DNA from: Alistipes sp.
GTDB taxonomy: Bacteria; Bacteroidota; Bacteroidia; Bacteroidales; Rikenellaceae
Direction of reading: 5' to 3'
Length of the DNA stretch: 31,030 nucleotides
Assembly: GCA_020026435.1 (NCBI GenBank)
Contig: JAHHQK010000027.1
Span: 1 to 31,030, forward strand
Shown here: positions 24,119 to 31,030 of the stretch, piece after piece
Numbering within the stretch: the first letter of the stretch is position 1
How the letters are laid out: the number at the start of each line of letters is the position of its first letter
Made by a program: the position numbers and the translations under genes
Notes under the pieces: generated by a model
Told to the model about the DNA's origin: nothing
Database searches by the model: none
Seen by the model: the letters and a program-made list of their open reading frames with translations, nothing else

Positions 24119-26116
24119 TTACTTCATTTCGATTTTCAGGGCAAAACCGCCGCCGGGAGCCAGATGGACACGCACCTTCTCACCCCTCTTCAGCGTAAGG
24201 TTCCCGCATTTGTAATCCCGGCCCACTTTGTCGGCATTCTTCCCGTCGCGGAAGATCCGTGCCGGGGTTTCATCCGCGCGCAGGAAGGGGAGCTCGAACT
24301 CCAAATCCCGGGCGTTCCAGTCGGTGATGCCGCCGACATACCATGTGTTCCCGCTGCGTCGGGCCGTGATGATGTATTCGCCCATCACTCCGTCCAAAAC
24401 CATGGTCTGATCCCAAACCGTGGGGATTTCGGCAATGAATCGCGTGCATTCCTCTTCGCGCATATAGTTCGACGGGGAGTCGCACAGCATATTCAGCGGT
24501 GAATCCAGAACCATGTATAATCCGAGCTGGTGGCAGCGTGTGCCCTGGCTCATCGGCTCCGTAAAACAGCTGTTGAAGTTGGTCCGGTTGGCGTTATACA
24601 TGGCACCCTGCGTGTAGTCCATCGGTCCGGCGAATTGGCGGATGAAGGGGATAAGTACATCGTATTCCATCTGATCCAGATCCTGCGGGCAACCCTTCAT
24701 CTGCTCCAGCCCGAAGACGCCCTCGTTGTTCAGAACATTGGGCCAGGTGCGATTGATGCCGGCGGGCTTGTGGGTTCCGTGCAGATCCAGTACGAGCTTG
24801 TATTTTGCGGCCGTCTCCGCTGCCCGGTAGTTGAAGGCCGTCATCTTCTGGTCGTCGCGGTCCATGAAATCGATCTTGAAACCCTTGATGCCCATCTCGG
24901 AATAATGGCGGCAGACCTCCTCCATGTCGCGTTCAAAGGCATGGTATCCGGCCCAAAGGATGATTCCCACGCCCTTCTCCCGGGCATGAGCCACCAGGGC
25001 GGGCAGGTCGATTTCGGGGACAACCTGCTTGAGGTCGGCCTTGAGGTTTACGGCCCAGCCCTCATCCATAATCACATATTCGATACCGTGTGCCGCGGCG
25101 AAATCTATATAGTATAGATAGGTCTCGTTATTGATACCCGTTTGGAAATCGACATTGCTGAGATTCATTGCATTCCACCATTCCCAGGCGACTTTTCCCG
25201 GCTTGATCCACGAAATGTCCCCGATGCGGGATTCGTCAGCCAGCAGATAGGTCATGTCGTTTTCCGCCAATTCCCTGTCCTGCTCCGAGACGGCCACGAT
25301 GCGCCACGGGAAATTACGCGGAGCCTCGACCTTGGCGATGAAATTTTCGCGCTCGGTCACACACATTTGCAGCATATTGTGCCCGCCCTGTTCTTCGGTT
25401 TTGGGATAAGGGGCGAAATGTCCCTTCAGGGAGTGTTCCGAGTCGGGGTCGCCCACCAGATACAGGCCGGGATAGTTCTCCAGATTCGATTCCGAGAAAC
25501 AGAGTTTCACTCCGTTGTCGGCTTCCACGGCCATGGGCAGGAAGATCAGACGGTGTCTGTCCAGGTCGGATAATGTCGTGTGGGTGTAGTGATTCTCGAA
25601 AGAGTTGAAATACTGATCCTCGAAGGTTTGGCCCTCCCGGTAGTGGTTGACATAGGGAGCATAGACACTGTGGTTCTTTTCAAATACGAAATTCACCTGC
25701 TCGTTGACAATATTGAATTTCTTGCTGCTCCTGTTGACAAACCTGTAGGCTATGCCCCCGTTGTAGGCTCTGAATTCCACGGCCCAGTTTCTGAACTTCA
25801 GGATCAGGCTGTTGTATTGGTTTTCCGAGTTTTCGTTCTTGTGCAGAGGCGACTGGAACAGGTGGTTGAAGGAGTCCTCTGTCGCTTTGGGTGTGCGGCA
25901 ATCCTCGCCCCACACCTCACCGTTGTCCAGTTCCAGAGCCGGAGTCGAGCTCAGAAGCAGGCGGCCGTTCAGCGTGATGTTGTAGCGGAGTGTCTTGCCG
26001 ACGTTGATCTCGGCCGAAAGCCGTGTGTCGGGAGAGACGATCCTGTAGCTCCGGGCGAAAGTCTGACTCATGCCTAAAACCAGGATCAGTGCGAATAGAA
26101 AAGTCGTTTTTTTCAT
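24119..26116 (-). CDS. GH97 glycoside hydrolase, retaining alpha-galactosidase type
   Basis: An exported glycosidase of 665 residues with a signal peptide (about 1-21, ending QTFA). An N-terminal beta-sandwich (about 25-270) precedes a (beta/alpha)8 barrel (about 285-560) and a C-terminal beta domain. In the barrel, KGFKIDFMDRDDQ places Asp416 where the retaining enzyme BtGal97b (BT1871, from memory Asp415) has its nucleophile, and Glu471 in FGLEQM matches its acid/base Glu470, with the same spacing of 55. The length is also close to BtGal97b and shorter than the inverting SusB enzymes. The likely reaction is hydrolysis of terminal alpha-galactosides. There is no SusC/D or other sugar gene beside it. 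It follows cdaA by 46 bases, and no clear promoter is visible, so it may be read through from cdaA. Confidence 0.9.
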   Translation of the reverse strand: MKKTTFLFALILVLGMSQTFARSYRIVSPDTRLSAEINVGKTLRYNITLNGRLLLSSTPALELDNGEVWGEDCRTPKATEDSFNHLFQSPLHKNENSENQYNSLILKFRNWAVEFRAYNGGIAYRFVNRSSKKFNIVNEQVNFVFEKNHSVYAPYVNHYREGQTFEDQYFNSFENHYTHTTLSDLDRHRLIFLPMAVEADNGVKLCFSESNLENYPGLYLVGDPDSEHSLKGHFAPYPKTEEQGGHNMLQMCVTERENFIAKVEAPRNFPWRIVAVSEQDRELAENDMTYLLADESRIGDISWIKPGKVAWEWWNAMNLSNVDFQTGINNETYLYYIDFAAAHGIEYVIMDEGWAVNLKADLKQVVPEIDLPALVAHAREKGVGIILWAGYHAFERDMEEVCRHYSEMGIKGFKIDFMDRDDQKMTAFNYRAAETAAKYKLVLDLHGTHKPAGINRTWPNVLNNEGVFGLEQMKGCPQDLDQMEYDVLIPFIRQFAGPMDYTQGAMYNANRTNFNSCFTEPMSQGTRCHQLGLYMVLDSPLNMLCDSPSNYMREEECTRFIAEIPTVWDQTMVLDGVMGEYIITARRSGNTWYVGGITDWNARDLEFELPFLRADETPARIFRDGKNADKVGRDYKCGNLTLKRGEKVRVHLAPGGGFALKIEMK

Positions 26117-26162
26117 TTTGCTTATAAGATTTTGGTGGGGTCAGACAAATGGTCCGATCGGA

Positions 26163-26960
26163 TTACTCCTCGACCTCTTTGGGGGAGTGTTTGTGGAGCA
26201 CCAGGTGGCTGTGCAGGAAGTTGATCAGCTGTTGGGTGGAGAGGTTGCGGTGGAGTGCGCCGCCAAAAGCCACGGCGATGTGGCCCGTTTCCTCCGAGAC
26301 CACGACGATCAGTGCGTCGGAGATCTCGCTCATGCCGATGGCCGCGCGGTGGCGTGTGCCGTAGGCCTTCGGGACGTCGGTCTGGGTGACTGGCAGGATA
26401 CACTTGGCGGCCACGACGCGGTCGTTCTTGATGATCACGGCTCCGTCGTGCAGGGGGGCGTTCTTGAAGAAGATGTTCTTGAGCAGGGGGTTTGAGACCT
26501 TGGCGTCGAGCGTGATGCCGCCCTCGACGATCAGTCGCAGGTCGCTCTGGCGGCCGATGACGATCAGGGCTCCGGTCTTCGTGTCGGCCATCTCGCGGCA
26601 GGCCGACACGATGGGTTCGATGTCGGTCTGCATCCGCTCGGCCACCTTGTTCGAGAAGATGTGCATGATGAAGTTGAACCGCTCCTGTCGTTTGCCGATC
26701 TCCTGGAGGAAGCGTCGCAGCTCGGGTTGGAAGACGATGATCAGTGCGATGGTACCCACCGAGATCAACTGGCCCAGGATCGAGGACAAAAGCTCCATGT
26801 TCAGCGTTTTCACCACGACCCACAGCAGATAGGTGGCGATGATTCCCGAGAGTATGTAGGGAGCGTTGGTGCCCTTGGTCATGCGGTAGATCCAATACAT
26901 GATCAAAGCCACCAGGATGATGTCGATAAAGTCGATGAATGTGAATGGTACGAAACCCAT
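26163..26960 (-). CDS. cdaA: Membrane diadenylate cyclase (c-di-AMP synthase), CdaA family
   Basis: Makes the second messenger c-di-AMP from two ATP. The 265-residue protein has three N-terminal membrane helices (about 9-26, 34-50 and 58-77), a short coiled linker (QPELRRFLQEIGKRQERF) and a DAC domain. The catalytic motifs are intact: NAPLHDGA (Asp172-Gly173-Ala174) and GTRHRAA (203-207). This is the CdaA/YbbP layout common in Firmicutes and Bacteroidota. A TACTTTTG -7 box lies 105 bases upstream (27066-27073). The neighbours, an OmpH-like lipoprotein and the GH97 gene, do not suggest a functional link. Cell wall and osmotic control is the known role of this messenger. Confidence 0.93.
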   Translation of the reverse strand: MGFVPFTFIDFIDIILVALIMYWIYRMTKGTNAPYILSGIIATYLLWVVVKTLNMELLSSILGQLISVGTIALIIVFQPELRRFLQEIGKRQERFNFIMHIFSNKVAERMQTDIEPIVSACREMADTKTGALIVIGRQSDLRLIVEGGITLDAKVSNPLLKNIFFKNAPLHDGAVIIKNDRVVAAKCILPVTQTDVPKAYGTRHRAAIGMSEISDALIVVVSEETGHIAVAFGGALHRNLSTQQLINFLHSHLVLHKHSPKEVEE

Positions 26961-27065
26961 GATGCCGCTGAATTTTATGCTCGGATCGCGTCCGGGGCCT
27001 GCAGCGGCCCGGAAGTGGGGCGGCAGAAGGGTGGCGGATCCGGGGAAATGGTTACTTTACGCTGA

Positions 27066-27073
27066 CAAAAGTA
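27066..27073 (-). promoter_or_regulatory. Possible -7 box of cdaA
   Basis: TACTTTTG on the minus strand matches TAnnTTTG. It implies a leader of about 100 bases before the cdaA start. It sits just past the ompH-like terminator. No good -33 box is visible, so this is tentative. Confidence 0.4.
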
Positions 27074-27115
27074 CAAAAAAATTCCGGCTTTTCCTTTTCG
27101 GAACGGCCGGAATTT
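27074..27115 (-). terminator. Terminator of the OmpH-like gene
   Basis: A 10-bp stem, arms at 27079-27088 and 27106-27115, around a 17-base loop that can pair internally (TTCC with GGAA). On the minus strand a T run follows (down to about 27075). Confidence 0.8.
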
Positions 27116-27148
27116 GATCATTTGATCTCAAAGCCTTGATTGGGCGAT

Positions 27149-27724
27149 TTATTTCTGCTCGGCGGCGTAGAGTTCGTTGACCTTGTTCAGGACGATCGAC
27201 GTGATGTTGAGTGTCGAGTCGGCATCGATCAGGGCCGAAGCGTTGACGATGAGCTTGTAGCGGTGGTCGGCGTTGATGTCGTGGACGGCACGCTGCAGGA
27301 GATCCTGGGCACGGTTGGTGAATACGAAATTCTCCTCCTCGAGTTTCTTGGCCTCCTTCTGCATGGAGCTCTGGTAGGAAGCGGCCCGTTTCTCGATGCT
27401 CTGCTGCTTGAGCTGGGCGTCGTTGGTGGTGATCAGACCCTTCTGATACTTTTCCTGGAGCTGAGCGGCCTCGGCCTGGAGGTTCTGCTCGCGCTGAGCC
27501 CAGCTTTTCTGAGCCTTTTCGGTTTTCTCCTGGAGCGCGGCACCTTCCTTGAGGAACAGATCGCACTGGGCCAGCACGGCCTCGACCTGAACATAGGCGA
27601 TATCGCTCGAACCGGTTTCACGGGTTACTACATTTTCCGTGGTGGCGGTGGTTGTCGGCTGGTTATTGCAGGCAACCAAAGCCAGGGCTGCAACTAAAGC
27701 CGTGAAAAGCGTTTTTTTCATCAT
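27149..27724 (-). CDS. OmpH/Skp-like periplasmic chaperone, lipoprotein
   Basis: A 191-residue exported protein. The N-terminus MMKKTLFTALVAALALVACNN has a lipobox ending at Cys19, so it is probably a lipoprotein. After a Thr-rich spacer it begins SSDIAYVQVEAVLAQCDLF, the typical OmpH start, then a long charged coiled coil (about 65-140: KTEKAQKSWAQREQNLQAEA and onwards), and ends in the family-type ADHRYKLIVNASALIDADSTLNITSIVLNKVNELY. Skp-like proteins hold outer-membrane proteins soluble in the periplasm. It is monocistronic, divergent from ruvA, and not next to bamA, where ompH genes often lie. The first or second Met could be the start. Confidence 0.88.
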   Translation of the reverse strand: MMKKTLFTALVAALALVACNNQPTTTATTENVVTRETGSSDIAYVQVEAVLAQCDLFLKEGAALQEKTEKAQKSWAQREQNLQAEAAQLQEKYQKGLITTNDAQLKQQSIEKRAASYQSSMQKEAKKLEEENFVFTNRAQDLLQRAVHDINADHRYKLIVNASALIDADSTLNITSIVLNKVNELYAAEQK

Positions 27725-27767
27725 GTGTGTTTTTATAGGTTTTTATTGATTTTCGTCGTTTGAAACA

Positions 27768-27775
27768 CAAAGGTA
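27768..27775 (-). promoter_or_regulatory. -7 box of the OmpH-like gene
   Basis: CAAAGGTA, which is TACCTTTG on the minus strand, matches TAnnTTTG, 43 bases upstream of the start. It lies back to back with the ruvA -7 box. Confidence 0.5.
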
Positions 27776-27787
27776 AAAAAAAATCTT

Positions 27788-27795
27788 TATATTTG
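27788..27795 (+). promoter_or_regulatory. -7 box of ruvA
   Basis: TATATTTG matches TAnnTTTG, 27 bases upstream of the ruvA ATG. The nearest TTTG upstream (27759-27762) is 25 bases away, a little further than usual. Confidence 0.5.
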
Positions 27796-27822
27796 TGTGA
27801 CGACTCATAAATTTTAAATTCC

Positions 27823-28407
27823 ATGTATGAATACCTTAGCGGCAATTTGGCCGAAGTTGCTCCGGCTTATGCCGTTATAGATGTGGGAGGGGTGGGATAC
27901 TACCTTCATATATCGCTCGAAACGTTCACCGCCATCGAACACAGCAGGGAGGTGAAACTCTACGTCCATTATATCGTGCGCGAGGATGCGCAGTTGCTCT
28001 ACGGCTTTGCCGACAAGACCGAACGGGAACTGTTTCGGCTGCTGATTTCGGTGTCGGGCGTGGGCGGCAACACGGCGCGGATGGTCCTCTCGACCTATTC
28101 GCCGCGCGAGTTGCAGAATATCATCTCGACGGGCAATGCCGTCCTGCTGAAGAATGTCAAGGGACTGGGACTGAAGACCGCACAGAAGATCATCGTCGAG
28201 TTGAGCGGCAAGTGCGCCAACCTGGTTCTGGGGGCTGCCGCCGGGGCGGAGGGTGTCGCGGGCAACGATGCGGCGGAGGCCGTTGAGGCTCTCGTGATGC
28301 TGGGATTCGCCAAGTCGGCCGCCGAGAAGGTGGTGCGGCAGGTGATGCGCTCCTCGCCTGCGGATTCGGTGGAGGATCTGGTGCGCAAGTCGCTGAAAAT
28401 GTTATAG
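27823..28407 (+). CDS. ruvA: Holliday junction branch migration protein RuvA
   Basis: The DNA-binding subunit of the RuvAB branch-migration motor, which forms a tetramer on Holliday junctions and loads the RuvB helicase. The 194 residues show all three domains: an N-terminal OB fold (MYEYLSGNLAEVAPAYAVIDVGGVGYYLHIS, then LYVHYIVREDAQLLYGFADKTERELF), two helix-hairpin-helix motifs (LLISVSGVGGNTARMVLS at about 73-90 and NVKGLGLKTAQKIIVELSGK at about 108-127), and the C-terminal RuvB-contacting domain (AVEALVMLGFAKSAAEKVVR). ruvB is not adjacent, which is normal in this phylum. A terminator follows. Confidence 0.96.
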   Translation: MYEYLSGNLAEVAPAYAVIDVGGVGYYLHISLETFTAIEHSREVKLYVHYIVREDAQLLYGFADKTERELFRLLISVSGVGGNTARMVLSTYSPRELQNIISTGNAVLLKNVKGLGLKTAQKIIVELSGKCANLVLGAAAGAEGVAGNDAAEAVEALVMLGFAKSAAEKVVRQVMRSSPADSVEDLVRKSLKML

Positions 28408-28445
28408 CACTTCCGGCCTGCGCGGGCGGAAGGCATTGGTCCTGG

Positions 28446-28479
28446 GCCGATCGGAGGTGTATGCTCCGGTCGGCTTTTT
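28446..28479 (+). terminator. Terminator of ruvA
   Basis: An 11-bp stem, arms at 28446-28456 and 28464-28474, with one G-T wobble and a 7-base loop, followed by five T. It begins 39 bases after the ruvA stop. Confidence 0.85.
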
Positions 28480-28742
28480 GCGGATGGGGGAGTCGGAATC
28501 TTGAGGGAGGATGGTGGTCATGCGGATTTTTCGGGGCAGGCAGGCGGTCAGGCGGAGGCGTGGCTTTTGAGGAAAAGGCGGGCTTTGAGAGAGGTCGGGC
28601 TTCTCTGTGGAAAGGCGGGATTTGACGGCTCCCGGAAAGGTGGCGGCAATACCCGCCGACAGCTGCGGGCGGAAGGCCCCGAAGGTGAAAAATCATGAAA
28701 AAATATACGCTCCGGGATATGATCGGGCAAAAAATCCCGTTA
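28480..28742. other. GC-rich intergenic stretch, nothing recognised
   Basis: Part of the 378-base gap between ruvA and the FKBP-like gene. It is purine-rich on the plus strand. Short open frames exist, but none has a convincing protein-like sequence, a start signal or a known motif. I see no RNA gene. Confidence 0.5.
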
Positions 28743-28776
28743 TTTTCGTGGAAATCGGATTGTTTTTGTAAATTTG
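28743..28776 (+). promoter_or_regulatory. Promoter of the FKBP-like lipoprotein pair
   Basis: TTTTCG (28743-28748) stands in for the -33 box, then 20 bases, then TAAATTTG (28769-28776), a full -7 match. Transcription should start near 28781-28784, only a few bases before the first ATG at 28786. The in-frame TTG at 28774 lies inside the -7 box and so cannot be the start. Confidence 0.6.
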
Positions 28777-28785
28777 CGCAATTAT

Positions 28786-29388
28786 ATGCCCATGAGACGA
28801 CTCCATATACTACTCTTTTTGCTGCCCCTCGTGTTTTGGGGCTGCACCGAGGAGGATGAGATTCTGCCCGATCAGCAGAAACGCATCGTGCAATTCCTCA
28901 CCTCGGGACACACCCCGCGCCTGGTCTCGGAACAGGACCTGGAGGAGGATGCCCGGCAACCGTTCTATGTCCTGCGCGGCAACAGCTCCTACCGCTACAT
29001 CGAGAGCTACTACAACCCCGACCGCAAGAACTGGAAAGAGGTGGGCCCTTCGTCGAAGGTTTCGATCACGTTCCGTGCCTATGTCTTCGCCTATACGGGG
29101 ATCACGGACCGCACGATTCCCTACTTCACGAACGATCCCGAGCTGGAGAAGTTCTTCTACGAGGAGCAGGGACTGACGCCCGGAGCCTGGTCCTTCGAGC
29201 CGCTGACGCTGGATCTGGCGGGCGGCAGGATCCTCGAGGGTCTGCGCATCGCGCTGGAGGGATGCCGCGAGAATGACCAGGTGGAGGTCTACATGACCTA
29301 CAACATGGCCTATGGCGAGGACGATTTCAGCATCGTGCCCAAGGAGAGTCCCGTGGCGATATTTTTCACCGTCAACAAAGTTGAGTAA
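28786..29388 (+). CDS. FKBP-like domain lipoprotein
   Basis: A 200-residue lipoprotein, using the ATG at 28786 (28792 is also possible). The N-terminus MPMRRLHILLFLLPLVFWGC has a lipobox Cys at about residue 20. The body ends in a sequence with the shape of an FKBP prolyl isomerase domain: VSITFRAYVFAYTGITDRTI, then GGRILEGLRIALEGCRENDQVEVYMTYNMAYG and the final PVAIFFTVNKVE strand. Several residues of the classical drug-binding pocket are not recognisable, so catalytic activity is doubtful. It starts a two-gene operon, 16 bases before a second FKBP-like lipoprotein. Such divergent FKBP lipoproteins occur in Bacteroidota near gliding or secretion functions, but I cannot assign a specific role. 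Confidence 0.75.
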   Translation: MPMRRLHILLFLLPLVFWGCTEEDEILPDQQKRIVQFLTSGHTPRLVSEQDLEEDARQPFYVLRGNSSYRYIESYYNPDRKNWKEVGPSSKVSITFRAYVFAYTGITDRTIPYFTNDPELEKFFYEEQGLTPGAWSFEPLTLDLAGGRILEGLRIALEGCRENDQVEVYMTYNMAYGEDDFSIVPKESPVAIFFTVNKVE

Positions 29389-29404
29389 AAGCGAACTGTA
29401 AAAT

Positions 29405-30952
29405 ATGAAATCACTCAAGAAATTGCTTTTGGCAAGCCTCCTGCCGGCCGTCCTGCTCGGATCGTGTGCCGACGACAACGAGGTGGATTATTCCAAATAC
29501 GAACCCATGGCCCTGCAGGCGTGGATGACGCAGCACAAGCCCGAGCTGGTCGACAACTATGTGGTGACCGACGACGGGAAGTACGGTTTCTATTTCGATG
29601 TGCTCGAAGCGGGCAAGGCCTCCTCGTCGGCCATTTCCAACGACGATATGTGGGTGCGGTTCGACATCTCGGCCCGCGACCTCCAGGGCAACATCGTCTT
29701 CACGCGCAATGCCCACGAGGCCAAATTGCTCAATACCTTCACCAAATACACGCGCTATGTCCCCTATTACCGCTATTGCAAGACCGGTAGCAACGACTTC
29801 ATGGAGGGAGCCTACCTGGCCATGACGCGCAAGCTGAAGCTGAGCGAGGAGTACTTCAATAAATATAAGGACGAGCGCGGCTTCACTTCCCGTGAGGTGG
29901 AACTCCGCGAGGGCTCGAAGGTGGTGCTTTACCTGCCGTCGGTCCTGACCGGATCGCAAGGCTTCGAGGGCTCGGGCGGTTATGAGGGTCAGGAGGTGCT
30001 GGAGGCCCAGCGTCCGGTGCGTTTCGAGATGTCGATCTGCGACACGGTGAAGAACCCCCTGCGCGAGGAGGGAGTCTCGGTCGATGCCTTCTGTGAGCAG
30101 AACGGCGGACTGACGATCTACGACAAGAAGGACAACCTGCGTCCGACCGATCCCACGCTCCCGTCGCACCCCTATCAGGAGACCTCCAAGCGGTGGGTGT
30201 CGGCCAGCGATACCATTGCCCAGCTCTATGTGAACTACCGTTTCGATCCGGCCAAGGATCGTTTCCAATACACCAATCCCTACAATGTGGGTTATGCGCC
30301 CTATAACGACGCCGAGCTGGACAAGAAGATTTCGGAGGCTCTGGTGAAGCGTTTCCACAAGGACAAGGCCTACCCCGGTGTGGGTAAGTTGGAGGGCAGC
30401 GACTCGGTGAAACTGGACGGCACGGCCAAGATCTGGTACATCGGCCGTTTCATGGACGGATTCATCTTCGATACGAACATTGACGAGGTCAAGGAGCTGA
30501 TCTACGACAAGGGCTACACCGAGGGTTCTGTACTTTCCTACACGCCCAGTGCGGGAGGTTTGGTTCAAGCGTTCTACTATACGGTGCCGAATCTGAAGTT
30601 CGGGCAGTGGGCGTCGCTCATCACCGTTTCGACCTATGCCTACGGAGCAGGTGGCAAACAGGGCAGCACGACGACCACCACCTCGGGCGGCGGAATGAGC
30701 AGTGCTGATTATTTCAACTACCTGAACTATGTCAACAGCTACTATAACGGCTATTACGGCGGCTACTACGATAATTACTACGGTGGTTTCGGCGGTATGG
30801 GCGGCTACTATGGCGGTTATTACGACAACTACTACGGCGGTTACGGTTACGACAATTCCACCCCGACGGTGACGACCAAAACCGTCACCACGGAGATCCC
30901 CTCGTTCGAGCCGTTGATCTTCCAGTTCTATATCGAGCCGGCCGAAAAATAG
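29405..30952 (+). CDS. Two-domain FKBP-like lipoprotein with Tyr/Gly-rich insertion
   Basis: A 515-residue lipoprotein: MKSLKKLLLASLLPAVLLGSC gives a lipobox with Cys21. Two FKBP-like regions are visible. The first (about 75-185) runs MWVRFDISARDLQGNIVFTR to FMEGAYLAMTRKL and EGSKVVLYLPS. The second (about 335-510) has GTAKIWYIGRFMDGFIFDTN, then GGLVQAFYYTVPNLKFGQWASLITVSTYAYG, and closes with EIPSFEPLIFQFYIE. Between AYG (412-414) and EIPSFEP (from 497) lies an insertion of about 82 residues: a Thr/Ser/Gly stretch, a Tyr/Gly/Asn core with repeated YYGGYYDNYYGG, and a Thr-rich end. The insertion falls in the loop that caps the active site in FKBPs. It follows the smaller FKBP-like gene by 16 bases. 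Its function is unknown; surface or envelope folding is a guess. Confidence 0.78.
   Translation: MKSLKKLLLASLLPAVLLGSCADDNEVDYSKYEPMALQAWMTQHKPELVDNYVVTDDGKYGFYFDVLEAGKASSSAISNDDMWVRFDISARDLQGNIVFTRNAHEAKLLNTFTKYTRYVPYYRYCKTGSNDFMEGAYLAMTRKLKLSEEYFNKYKDERGFTSREVELREGSKVVLYLPSVLTGSQGFEGSGGYEGQEVLEAQRPVRFEMSICDTVKNPLREEGVSVDAFCEQNGGLTIYDKKDNLRPTDPTLPSHPYQETSKRWVSASDTIAQLYVNYRFDPAKDRFQYTNPYNVGYAPYNDAELDKKISEALVKRFHKDKAYPGVGKLEGSDSVKLDGTAKIWYIGRFMDGFIFDTNIDEVKELIYDKGYTEGSVLSYTPSAGGLVQAFYYTVPNLKFGQWASLITVSTYAYGAGGKQGSTTTTTSGGGMSSADYFNYLNYVNSYYNGYYGGYYDNYYGGFGGMGGYYGGYYDNYYGGYGYDNSTPTVTTKTVTTEIPSFEPLIFQFYIEPAEK
30706..30855 (+). repeat. Tyr/Gly-rich coding repeat
   Basis: DNA encoding about 50 residues made mainly of Tyr, Gly and Asn, with two copies of the unit YYGGYYDNYYGG about 54 bases apart. 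The two copies use different synonymous codons in places, so the repeat is kept at protein level and is not a very recent DNA duplication. Confidence 0.85.
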
Positions 30953-30971
30953 GCGGGCGGATTCGGATTCC

Positions 30972-31016
30972 AAAGGCGGAAATACCCTTTTGTGGGGCGT
31001 TTCCGCCTTTCTTTTT
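30972..31016 (+). terminator. Terminator of the FKBP-like lipoprotein operon
   Basis: An 11-bp stem, arms at 30972-30982 and 31000-31010, with a 17-base loop, followed by CTTTTT. It begins 20 bases after the stop codon. Confidence 0.85.
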
Positions 31017-31030
31017 GGCCTGCGGGGGGG

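Noticed and set aside
1..31030. tRNA, rRNA, CRISPR, insertion sequence, prophage or conjugative element genes
   Set aside because: None recognised on either strand. The gene content and terminators look like ordinary chromosome with one polysaccharide locus.

Overview
The window looks like chromosomal DNA from a GC-rich gut Bacteroidota, most like Alistipes/Rikenellaceae. The genus is an inference. The phylum is well supported: there is a hybrid two-component regulator, PL12/PL13 heparin lyases, a GH97 enzyme and FKBP-like lipoproteins. Many genes are preceded by Bacteroidota-type -7 boxes (TAnnTTTG), two of them with a well-spaced TTTG at -33.

Layout. (1) 1-3234: a hexanucleotide repeat at the left edge, then korB and korA (2-oxoacid:ferredoxin oxidoreductase) on the minus strand. 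(2) 3476-21037: a heparin/heparan-sulfate locus in two divergent arms. The minus arm holds two PL12 lyases and one PL13 lyase. The plus arm holds two S1 sulfatases, a PHP/DUF3604-like Tat lipoprotein of unknown function, a ROK sugar kinase, an MFS sugar transporter, a strong terminator, and a 1477-residue hybrid two-component regulator. The 422-bp gap between the arms carries a 27-bp imperfect palindrome and related half-sites, the best operator candidates in the window. (3) 21137-22053: a small six-helix membrane protein plus winged-helix regulator operon. (4) 22282-28407: mostly housekeeping genes: prs, engB, a GH97 retaining alpha-galactosidase, cdaA (c-di-AMP synthase), an OmpH/Skp-like lipoprotein and ruvA. 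(5) 28786-30952: two FKBP-like lipoproteins, the second with a Tyr/Gly-rich low-complexity insertion.

How the heparan genes should work together (inference from family knowledge): the lyases cut heparin/heparan sulfate to unsaturated oligosaccharides, the sulfatases remove sulfate esters, the MFS protein imports the sugar and the ROK kinase phosphorylates it. The regulator probably senses an oligosaccharide in the periplasm. I see no SusC/SusD pair, no GH88/GH105 unsaturated uronyl hydrolase and no sulfatase-maturating enzyme, so outer-membrane uptake and uronate removal must be encoded elsewhere or done by something unrecognised. The PHP-like protein is the obvious candidate for an undescribed step.

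The most unusual points are the regulator's receiver domain, which keeps its phospho-acceptor Asp but has lost the conserved Thr/Ser, Lys and one acidic residue; its roughly 145-residue Ser/Lys-rich tail after the AraC domain; the PHP-like lipoprotein; and the Tyr/Gly insertion in an FKBP-like fold. I found no tRNA, rRNA, CRISPR array, insertion sequence or phage gene.
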